Source: Mesaphorura yosii
Lineage: Eukaryota; Arthropoda; Collembola; Poduromorpha; Tullbergiidae
Assembly (NCBI GenBank): GCA_009869945.1
Contig: WIXG01000107.1
Span: 124,001 to 188,000, forward strand
Length of the DNA stretch: 64,000 nucleotides
Direction: 5' to 3'
The position numbers and the translations under genes were made by a program. This document shows, in pieces, positions 49,201 to 59,139 of this stretch (its first letter is position 1; every line of letters starts with the position of its first letter). The notes below the pieces were generated by a model. That model did not search any database. It saw nothing but the letters and a program-made list of their open reading frames with translations, and was not told where the DNA came from.

Positions 49201-52200
49201 GTTGTCCTCAAAGAAGAAATGGGAAATGAGAAACGCAAATTACGAAGAGTTGCAGTGCACCTCAATTACGCTAAAGGTTTACCCACGCACGAACTGCTGT
49301 ACGACGGAATTGAGTGCTGGAGTGCATTGGGTCAGAAAAAATTCTATTTACTGAAGGAATTTTCGATCGCTTACTCATAATAATGAAACGGCGAACGAAG
49401 CTAATTGAAATTTCAGGACAGACTCAAGCGGTGTGGTGGAACTTTTCCTTTCACATAACATCAATGACTGGCTGAGTGAGTCCCTCCTTGTGAATTGCGA
49501 CATCTTCAAAGGATTCCACTCCGTCGTTTGTATTTTTAAGTTTTCAATTTATTTTCGTACCCACGTACACGCGTGCAGGCCCAGCGCAAAAAGCGACAGT
49601 CAAAGGAACTGCTTCAATCAAGTTGTCGAGGTATTTTCACGAATTTGGGAAAGGCACGGAAGGACAACACCAAAGAGAAACAAAAATAGAGTTCAAGTGA
49701 ATTATTAATAAATCGGCGACTGAGTCTTTGGTTAGAAATATTGAGCGCGGACTCTGCGCTTTATTATCACTTGGCAAACGAAGTGGCCTTCAGAATAACG
49801 TGACAAATTCGCTTACTTCCAGCACATCAACTGACACCCGATGCCGAAAGCGACTGCAAATAAATCTCTCATATTTAATTTAGATTGCATTTGGTTTCTT
49901 CCGACAATGCCAGTCACATGAGTACAATTTCAAGCGTATTGTGTACTGAATTGAACTGAATCTCCGATTCTCGTGCGCAGTAATCGAAAGCTGTCAAGCA
50001 GGCAATTTGTATCGGCAAAATGAGCAATGACAAATCTTGTATCTGTCATGCATAAAGCATTCAAAGATGCAGACTCTGAACAAATCCGAAACGACGATGG
50101 TACGAAAATTCTATATTTCATTTAAATTCTGAAGTCAGACTGAGAAAATTCCGCTGAACTCGGAGCGTAAGCGTGTTTCGTGTTTATCCGAACTCGGTCG
50201 GGCGATATTACCTCGTTCAATATGCATAAAATAAGTAAATCCATATCATTCCAGAGCATCAAATCTGTCCTTTTGCCCCTTCTCACGAACCCACGGTTTG
50301 TAAAGTCAAGGCAGCTTCAATTTCTGCTGGAGCATGCTGCCTTGGGTTGTCGACTCGGGTTTGAAATCCAAGAAGAAATCTGAAATCACATTTTCTTTGC
50401 TCTCTTTTTGTATTTCGCGTATTTTGCATTTTGGACCAGCCAGCTATCTTTTGCTTTGCTTGCATAGAGTCATTACGACCAGACATGAATGTACTGCAAA
50501 TGCAGCGGGTGCCCGATTCCTCTCTGTCTCTCTTATCTTCAATATTCATTCGCCAGTAATGCAGCTCATAATATTAAAGTCGGGAATAAAAGGAATTGTA
50601 TCTTGAATCACAATTCTCTAGTTTCTGACTCCAAGCTGGTGAAAAAGAATCTCATTTACATTCGCTGAACATGTTGGGACTATTGACGTCGTAATGAAGG
50701 GACTTAGGCATGGCTGGCAGAGGCAGGCAGCGTTAGCGTTATTTGCTCCGCGCTGCAGAGTAAATATAAATTCGCAGTCAAAGAGTTGATGCGCACAGGA
50801 GTCATGTTGCTGAATATGAAATCGGCGCTTTAAAGTGCACGTAGCTGAGTATTTGCTCTGGTCTACGGTCTAGCGCCAAGCGAGTCGCCACCACGCACAT
50901 CATAGTAAATAGTAAGAGACTAATGGAATCTCAATACAATGCCAGTCAAGTATTTCCTCTTAATCTGCCAAATCTCCTCGTTTGCTCATCAGTCAGTCAC
51001 TCAGGGGCTGTGCAGTAAAGTCGGTTGAAAACATAATTATTCCAGTTTTGCATTTGTATTCAAGTCTATGCATAGTACGGCACTGAATCCTCAAAACACT
51101 CGGTAATTGTGTGCTCATTCTTCTCAGCATGCATTTACAAATACTTTGGATAATCTGTAGAACAATGCAATGACTTTGGAGTTGGTTTTAATCAGCGAGC
51201 ACTTTAAGCGCACTAAAATTAAAACCAGGCTGCGACCGAGGATTCGGGCTATTTGCTCTGAAGCCTTCTCGCATCCCATTAATTGCGTGTCCGATGTCCA
51301 AATCCTGTCTGCTGGCTTCCGAGGTCGTTGTTGCTGTACCTTTGCACAGAAAAGAGAAAGAGAAAAGGCTGAAAATGAAAAATGTCAAAAAATGGCGTCT
51401 ATTTCCCCTCAGGATTCTAGTGGGTTACGAATGCCAAATTTTCTAATAAATATAAATCGCGGAAGAGAGGTCTGTTGTGTTGTGTACGCCATGATGGTCA
51501 TTATTTATGATTATTTGAATACTTCCAACAAAAGTGCGCTTACTGGGTGGGATCAAAGTGGTAATGGCAGACTAGAAGTAGTGGTAGTGAGTTTAGAGAG
51601 AATAATGAGTCATATGAGAGATGCAGGAAATCTGGTGCCGTGTGCTTTCCCGTCACATGAAAACGTGCACGAAGCACGGCTACATTTTAAATCCTGGATC
51701 CGTCTCGACCGTGCTTTCACTTACACGTCCGCCCGTGTCGAGCCGAGATATGAATATTATTCGCCATTACAGATGCAGTGCACATGGTGGGCACGAAAAG
51801 GCGAAGGATTTCTCATCCTTCGCGAAGATGATGCTGCTGGTATGCAGATGGAATAATATTTTTCAAGCATAAAGTAATGATGTTAATGTTTTAGTTTCTA
51901 TTTTTTGCCTGCAATTCTCTAAACTCGTGTATAATGTGAACTTCTGTATCTAGCCCGTCTTCCTATTTGCAGCACGTGAATCAGAATACATAATGGATAC
52001 GAAATATGTTCCCATTCCATTTTTACATTTGCTCTCTCTTTATTCATATGCATACTGTTAATAATAGTATCTTTTTCCTTTCTTCCTGTTTCTCTGTTTT
52101 TATAAATCCTAACCATTATTTGTCTCCCAACTTTCTCTCTCGCGCTCAGTCTCGTACATGGATTTTATGTACGTAGACCGTGATTTCATGATGCATTCCC

Positions 52201-55200
52201 TTCTCAGCGTATTTATGTAGTCAATGTGTCCCACAAACGTTGTCCTGAATTGCGTAGCGAAAATCCCGTTGTAATAAAACATACGATGCCTGGTTTATTG
52301 TCATAACCTGGACGGGTGAGAATACTACGCCCAAGAAATTGCGCAGACGTGTCACGGAGATAAAAATTTAACTACATTGCGAAATGACAAATTTTTAATC
52401 TGGAAATCGTGCATTGTTCCAACAGCCGTTTACATGCCATAAAGCTACGAGTTATGATACAATTTATAATAAATGCGAACGAACGAAACGAGCCCGTTCG
52501 TGTTTTACGGTGTTTACTCGGGCAAATCGTGTCCAAATTAATGTACGTTTTATGACTTATGTGAAAAGTTAATCTAATGCATATGGTCTTCTATTGTTAC
52601 GCTACTTCATTGCACTGCGCCGCTCCTGGTGCTACCCGATTTTACGATATAGTCTGATTGAATTCGCAGAATTCAGGTTAACAATGGCCACCGAACATAA
52701 AACAGAAGTTACACGGTGTTAGTTGCGCCTTTCAGCGAAAAGTCAGGAGGTGTCTAGGAATTGATGAAATAAACTCCACAGTTCGGCACGGCAGGGCATA
52801 AACATTGTGCAGAACTCCTCATTGTCTAGGTTCTGCTCCTGCTGGTTGGACGGACGTGCTATTGCTAACTGCCACCATTCAGAAGAAGCGGAGAAATATC
52901 TGCGATGAGTTCTAATGAATGGAGTTTTGTATTGCACATTTTCTACTTTTTTTTGGAAATGCCAGCTCGATTCACAAATTTCAAAGAAATGAGTCAGTAT
53001 TGAATTGGCGAATTGGTAATGCGTGAAAGCGATGGATTAAGGACAAAATTTGAAAGATGCTGTTGATTACCAATGGATTAATAGATTGTGTCAATTACTA
53101 TTTGCTCGTTGTTTACAGCAATCAATTGAAAGCCTTTTTTCGAGTAAATGCGTACATCAAAGCATTGTGCGCCACGATTTTATGGGAAAAGAGAAAGCTT
53201 TATGCGTTTATTTCTTTGTACGGTGCAGCTCTAAAAGGTATGATGCCATAAACCGACTCAACGCATAAACCCATGAAGACGATGAACACCAGTACAAATG
53301 CCTGCCGTGGAGAAAGGTCGGCCAAGCTTTTTGACTGACTACCGACTGTAAAAAGATGTAAAGAAAGGCACAGTGAAAAGTCCCAAGCCTTATTTGGAAT
53401 GGACAATATGAGCACTAAGAATTATATGAGCCATAATGTACGCATGGACCATGCTCCATATATTTATTGAATTGAGCGCCCGCCTGCATCACAGATTAAG
53501 TAAACTCCTTGTATGTTACAATTAGGCCGCTCAACCAGTTCCGTGGAGTCTTATTTATTGGAAAAACGTAACGGGTGAACCGTATCATATGTGAGCCATA
53601 CCCAGACATCATTTTAAGCCAAAATCGTTTAAAAGTCCACTCCCACAGCTCCCGCAGGAAATGGTTTCTGAAAAGAAGTGAAAGGCAGTGCAATTTCCAG
53701 TGTAGACTCGAGCCAGGAAAGAAAAAATGACATACCACAAAAAGTGGTGTAACGACTTCAAAAGAAGTCTCCAAAGCCCCTCCGACTCTGTTACTTGGAC
53801 AAATTCCAGTTGCAACTCGGCACATCACGACGACGACGTAGAAAACTTTAGTCTTTGAAGAATGATGATAGGAGTCACAGGGTATTATATTCCTAAAAGA
53901 AATGAGTAGGAACGCTATAAAGTATCCATTTTATTTGAATAACTACATATTGGCCAAGCACGACACGGACAGAGAATACGTGAAGATCGTTCACCGAGTC
54001 AAGTGATGAAAGCAACCAAACTGGTAAAGGAGCAATTTAGGAGAAAAAAATACTGAGCTGCATTTTAAAGTAAACACACATACTAGTATAAAACCTAATG
54101 CTTTCCTATTCTTGCATTTTTACACTTTCACGTAAGTTACTGGCGCCTATACATTCGGAATGTTTAATAAGGTGATTGTTTTATTGAGATTAATCCAATC
54201 CAACTCTACTAAAAATTTAAAACTGGCATGGAGGTGAATTTTAAACAACATTCTGGCTACTAATAGCCATTCTGCATGGTGAGACGTGTTGATTATTTGC
54301 TCATGCAGCGAAATGTACTTTCCTCAGTCCAAATAAATCAACCTGATGAATACGTGCTTGTGCCGCATTCAATCGCCGTCCAGGCTATTATGAGATACGA
54401 GATAGGTTATTAATCGGGTGGGTAAGGCAGAGTGCCACTTCATTCGGGCATGAGAGACGCTTAATATGAATTATTTATGGAGCTGCACCAGACTACTTCA
54501 AACGCATCTGCTTTACAAGTTCTGGTACTATACAGCGCAACGCTAGGAAAGCGGCACACGGAAGATTTCCGTTCTTTGTTGAAACGAGTGTATTTATAAA
54601 CTGGTGAAATAATTCTATATGGTAGTTCATAAAAATCTGCAGTATGCAGTCTTCGCCATGCTCTGCTCGCGAAATGCGAAATATCAAAGAGAAAAATGAA
54701 AACACGCTCGAGTACAGACAAAGGAAATTTAGGCAAGCGAAAAATATGCGAATGCTTGCTTTCTTTTTGATCCTTTACCATTTCATTCCATTCTTCTTCC
54801 ACTCGAACTAATCATCCACTACAATTTTCTGTCACATTTCTCATGATTCACGGGCCATACTTGCGCAGCTTCACATTATGCACTGCTTCATGTGGTATAT
54901 ACAATCAACTCAACTCGCACTCGCTCTTTCCACTAATTCGCGTTTTCCAGCCCAATTAATTTGGTTTTTGAGAGAGCCGCATCCGAATGCCGAACGCATG
55001 TGGACCACAGAGAAATGAAGCGAGTACAATAATAACAATGAGTGCAATGCAACGCGAGTCGCTTAATAAAGAGAAATGACTGTTCGAATGAAATATTAAT
55101 TTCATGTGTGGAAGCTTTTGATATATGCAAATCATGTAAACATGAATACATTATGGAATGCTAAATGCTAAATAATTCATTTCATTCTCGTTGTGCATCC

Positions 55201-58200
55201 AAACATGAAAATTAATTTTATCAGACTCACGCACTGCTTCCATGAATCCTGCATAATCTGGCCGGACTTCCCACAATTACAAAGTTACTAATTATAAAAC
55301 TCGATCAAATTACGGCCTGCGTAAATACTGTAATTGCTGTATGCGCGGCGTTTATGAATGAAACCTTATCACGGTTTGTAGACTTTTTTGTGCGTTGTGT
55401 CGTTTAATCATGCTGCTGGAAATGCTGATTATGACTTGTGTCTTTGCAGGGTGTCACACTGGGTGGCAAGAAGCGCTTCTCACGTGAATCCTTCTCAGCG
55501 TCAGCCCAATCCAACACGGGCAACCCAAATCAAAAGAACAATCTACCACCGCAGTATACACAAGCATGTTCATCTGAACTTGAGCTTTCCTCCACGAAAC
55601 GAGGTCGTGATAAACGAAAAGAACTAAAATCCAAACTGAAATTAGACAAATGGGAATCATCAACACAAAGTTCTGAGAAAACAGGGTGCCGGTGGACGTA
55701 AGTTAACTTAAATGTGTTTATTAACAGTTAGTCGAGTTAGGAAACACTAAACACTGACTTCCTGTCAACGAAACTTAGCTACTGCATCTTAGAGAACATT
55801 GATGAAACATAACTAGATTATTTTTTAAGAACGAACTGATCAACGTGTAATTACTTAGCTGATGACAGTTTAGTGTCGATTTTTGGTTTCTTCAATTTGT
55901 CGGCTTGCACTTTGAAACCTCGAGGAAGTTCAGGAGCTTGACACAAGTGAATCCTAGGATAGTAGGGCAATTTTCCAGAGTTGTGAGTTTCTTCGCAACC
56001 GGGAATGCAAAAAAGAGGCAAATTGTTCTTCGCTGCTGCTTTGGCTATTGCAATATCCTCTTTCTTCATCCCATTTTTTGTTGCAGCAACTTCTTCAATT
56101 TTTTCATTGATCATAATGAAGTGCAATTGACCTTCTTGGGGCTCATATGTTTCCGAATAACTCACGAACAAATGATACCAACACTCAGTTAACTCTTGGT
56201 CGGAAATATTCTTTTCGTCGTCTTCGTTTTCGAAGGAGATTCGATGAACACACACAGGTATAATATGATTATCCCGGCAATAGGTGCTTACGTTGGAGTA
56301 TTCAAATGCGTGATGCATCGCAGTTCCATAACGATGGTTTTTACCAATATACACAGGCATTTCGTAATTAGTGTTCCAGATAAACACCGATAGATATAAC
56401 AGATATTTAGATGTCAAGAAACCCCAAGCATTGCCCAATGCTTTCGACGGTAGCATAAGCATAAAGTAAACGCATTTGTAGTCTCTTGAAGAACGATGTG
56501 GTTTCGAAGTCAGTGTTATAAAATCGCTGTCGATGTCGCCAAGGTCGACTTTCAATGGACCATCTTTCTGAGAATTGAATTTTACGCTGGCAGTTCGACA
56601 ATTCCGACGCTCTTTCAATTGCAAAGTCAGGGTGGATTCCTTTACCATTTTCAAGTGTGCTTGGTACCTTGGTGTCGTCTTGTGTTGGGTATTCAACTGC
56701 TCCTTCAGCTCAGGAAAATGACGCTTGACATGTTTGCAGATATTGGTATACTCCTTCATTTTTGTTGTACATTTCACCCCGCCCATAACCACAAGGCATT
56801 CATACAAACTAGTCCTCCTTCCTGTAGTGTTGACTAATATCCACTTCTGAATAAAATATACATTTATTAAAATCAGCCACTGCAAACTTAAACTATAAAC
56901 ATGTACAAACTAGACTTGTCGCCATTATGCAGGTATTCACATTGACTTAGAATACTATAGTAGGAGGCAGTAGTATTCTATGTCAATGGGTATTCACTTC
57001 TCATTACTAAACAACCGCAATTTGTACGGGTTATCTGATCAGATTCACTTATACACACTTTAACTTAAGAACAGCTTCAATATTTTTTTTAACTTTGAGG
57101 ACTTGAGAAAAGAAAGTAAAACACTACATTTGGATTTAAATTTAATTACTAAACGGATTTGAAATTTTCGAAACTTTGCAGGTTTGTGTTCGACCCAGCC
57201 GGCAGACTGTGCTACTACTGGTCTATGGTTGTGTCATTGGCTTTCCTCTACAATTATTGGGTTATCATCTACAGATTTGCATTCCAAGTAAGTGCGCCGA
57301 GCTTTCTCTTTGCAATGCGTTACTATTATGACAACTATGACTGCACACGCGTGTATCTGCCTTTCTGTCCTGATCAAAACTTAACCTTTTATTAGTACAT
57401 TATTATGTATCAAACGAAAACTTTTAAACCTAAATATACGAACTCTTGAAGTATTAATTAAATGTTTTCGGATGCATGTGCGGGAAAATTATCATCTAAT
57501 TCCCCATTTCATGTTTTCCTTTTACCCGTAACCCGTACTTGGAGAATGTCGAGTGCATCCTGAACGGATACTTGACGGCGTACTGATAACAGTATCGGCT
57601 GTCTGTTTTTGTTTTCTCTTCTCAAAGTTGGTAGAAACTCTTCCTGTAATTAAGAACAAATCCCTCGTTTTATTTTGCAGGAAATAACTTCAGACTCACT
57701 CATTCTCTGGTTTACTATGGACTACTTGGCAGACTTTTTATATCTTTTGGACATCGGCGTGCACTTTCGAACTGGATACTTGGAGGACGGCGTGCTTCAG
57801 ACGGACGCAACCAAGCTCCGGCAGCATTACATGAACTCCACAACGTTCTACATCGATTGTCTTTGTCTCCTACCGCTTGATTTTTTGTACTTGTCCATTA
57901 AATTTAATTCCATCCTTCGGTGCTTCCGACTCGTCAAAATTTACAGATTTTGGGCCTTCATGGACCGTACTGAAAGACATACCAACTACCCTAATTTATT
58001 CAGGTGAGAGTCTAATAACAGCTGTCAGTGTGATCAGAGCTCTGACGCAACCTCTTTCATTTTATTTTACAGATCAATAAGCTTAGTTCACTATTTATTG
58101 GTTATATTTCATTGGAACGCATGCCTTTTCCATCTGATACGCAAGAATGGCGGCTTCAGCCAGCATTGGGTCTTTAAGGAAGATGTTGAAGATGGCGGCG

Positions 58201-59139
58201 AAAATAACGTCTCAATGTCGTACCTACAAAGTTTTTATTGGTCAACGCTCGCGCTCACTACAGTTGGTGATCTTCGTAAGTAAGACTGCTATAAGTAGAA
58301 TAATTCTAAGTCCCAGTGATATCTGGTAAGTAAGACTTTTACAGATTTTAACTACCTTAGGGTAAAGAGTAAAGTTAAAAGTGTTAACAAATGGAAGGAA
58401 ATATTTGCCTAAGAACGAAATTTAACCAATTATGAGTTAGGTGACATGTTGAAGTTTTAACATGGTTGATCATGTTGGACTGATCTTTGAGTTCTTTCCC
58501 ACATTTGGTTCCATTGTCAATAACCCCACACACAAATTCACCAGTGGTCAAGTTCTTCTCGTAGTATTTTTTCAACTTGTCTGCCATCGTTAGGACAATT
58601 TAACTCTACACTTTAACTTTTAACTTTACACACTCCTACTTTAATTAAAATTACAGTTAGAAGATATCACACAGAAGAATTATTATTGTCAGAAGAAAGC
58701 GCATTGAAAGAAATTGAAAACGAGAAATTGCTGAGATTTAAGATGCACCGAGAGAAGAAACAAAGTGAAAACAATGAAGAACGAACTTGCTGAGATTTGA
58801 ATTGCACCGAGAGAATTCAAACTTTGAAGAGGAAAACTGAGACAAACTAACTTATACGCCATGCATTAATTCACTTTTCTATTTCTTGTTTTTGTACGTA
58901 GCTCGACCAAGAACCAAAGGAGAATTTATGTATGTAATTTTTCAACTTGTCTTTGGCCTTCTACTCTTTGCAACCATTCTCGGGCACGTAAGTTAATCCC
59001 CACGCAGTAAATTCGTTTAAGCCCAGCAACGGCGCTTCTGACCACTCAGATTAAACTAATAAGCCAACCTCTTGTCTTTTCTGATCGCAGGTTGCAAATA
59101 TTGTAACGAATGTTTCGGCTGGGAGAAAGGAGTTCCAAG
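40211..59139 (+). CDS. Cngl: Cngl-type cyclic-nucleotide-gated channel, N-terminus through S6 (3' end outside the window)
   Basis: Cation channel subunit of the plasma membrane gated by cyclic nucleotides. Exons: 40211-40400, 40559-40627, 45490-45606, 45679-45857, 55450-55697, 57182-57287, 57681-58003, 58073-58275, 58902-58987, 59091-59139 (523 codons plus one base). The N-terminal 267 residues are low-complexity Gly/Ser-rich, then basic. The channel core starts at FVFDPAGRLCYYW. S1 is in exon 6 and S2-S4 in exon 7, with the Cngl-like signature TGYLEDGVLQTDA and FRLVKIYRFWAF. S5 and the pore helix are in exon 8, with filter TTVGD (473-477). S6 is in exons 9-10 (LLLFATILGHVANIV). S4 is only weakly charged, as in CNG channels. 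The last donor (CAAG|gttaat) is followed by at least 4.8 kb of intron, so the C-linker and nucleotide-binding domain lie right of the window. Exons 2 and 3 are phase 1-1 and could be skipped without breaking frame. Confidence 0.92.
40628..45489 (+). other. Intron 2 of the channel gene
   Basis: 4.9 kb between exons 2 and 3. Apart from a short CTGC-type microsatellite at 44453-44475, I see no exon, repeat or nested gene with support. Confidence 0.6.
44453..44475. repeat. CTGC microsatellite
   Basis: About five to six tetranucleotide units of GCCT/CTGC with one substitution, inside intron 2 of the channel gene. Confidence 0.8.
45858..55449 (+). other. Intron 4 of the channel gene (9.6 kb)
   Basis: The largest intron in the window. 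It contains one long open frame of 228 codons at 51170-51856 (plus strand) with no recognisable domain; see the findings. No other nested gene, RNA gene or clear transposon was found. An 8-bp perfect hairpin (CTGCCATG..CATGGCAG) near 46830 is too short to interpret. Confidence 0.5.
55851..56885 (-). CDS. Nested unrecognised protein with a C-x8-C-x12-H-x3-H finger
   Basis: A single open frame of 344 codons lies antisense in intron 5 of the channel gene. I do not recognise the protein. Near its start is a finger-like motif, ECLVVMGGVKC, then CKHVKRHF, with spacing C-x8-C-x12-H-x3-H; BED or C2H2 fingers are similar in style. The rest is mixed, with a basic central part, an IDSDFITLTSK stretch and a Lys-rich end (KLKKPKIDTKLSSAK). 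If the ATG at 56885 is used, the N-terminus is hydrophobic (MQWLILINVYFIQ). However, a good acceptor (tattttattcag) ends at 56847, so the true exon may begin at 56846 and join an upstream exon. Such a length is unlikely by chance in AT-rich DNA. A transposon-derived origin is possible but not shown. Confidence 0.55.
   Translation of the reverse strand: MQWLILINVYFIQKWILVNTTGRRTSLYECLVVMGGVKCTTKMKEYTNICKHVKRHFPELKEQLNTQHKTTPRYQAHLKMVKESTLTLQLKERRNCRTASVKFNSQKDGPLKVDLGDIDSDFITLTSKPHRSSRDYKCVYFMLMLPSKALGNAWGFLTSKYLLYLSVFIWNTNYEMPVYIGKNHRYGTAMHHAFEYSNVSTYCRDNHIIPVCVHRISFENEDDEKNISDQELTECWYHLFVSYSETYEPQEGQLHFIMINEKIEEVAATKNGMKKEDIAIAKAAAKNNLPLFCIPGCEETHNSGKLPYYPRIHLCQAPELPRGFKVQADKLKKPKIDTKLSSAK
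56941..56988. mobile_element. Tiny foldback flanked by 9-bp direct repeats
   Basis: ATTGACTTAGAATACTATAG (56941-56960) and 56968-56987 are inverted copies (17 of 20 positions) around a 7-nt loop. GGTATTCAC flanks it at 56932-56940 and 56989-56997, resembling a 9-bp target-site duplication. It lies in intron 5 of the channel gene, just upstream of the nested minus-strand ORF. Confidence 0.55.
58384..58587 (-). CDS. Nested ORF with the same C-x8-C-x12-H finger as the 55.9-kb gene
   Basis: A 67-codon minus-strand frame lies in intron 8 of the channel gene (58276-58901). It starts MADKLKKYYEKNLTTGEFVC and contains C-x8-C-x12-H-V-K, the same spacing and the same H-V-K as in the ORF at 55851-56885. 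The tail after the finger (WLNFVLRQIFPS) looks unlike a continuing domain, so the real exon may splice earlier, or this is a truncated copy. It could be the first exon of the 55.9-kb gene or a separate paralogous fragment. I found only weak donor candidates near the finger. Confidence 0.4.
   Translation of the reverse strand: MADKLKKYYEKNLTTGEFVCGVIDNGTKCGKELKDQSNMINHVKTSTCHLTHNWLNFVLRQIFPSIC
58728..58815. repeat. Two 29-bp direct repeats spaced 59 bp apart
   Basis: 58728-58756 and 58787-58815 agree at 26 of 29 positions (TTGCTGAGATTT..GCACCGAGAGAA). They lie in the purine-rich part of intron 8, just upstream of the nested minus-strand ORF. Confidence 0.6.

Noticed and set aside
48354-49380. 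Several overlapping frames of 80-137 codons in intron 4
   Set aside because: Open on both strands in the same place with no motif; typical of slightly GC-richer intronic DNA.
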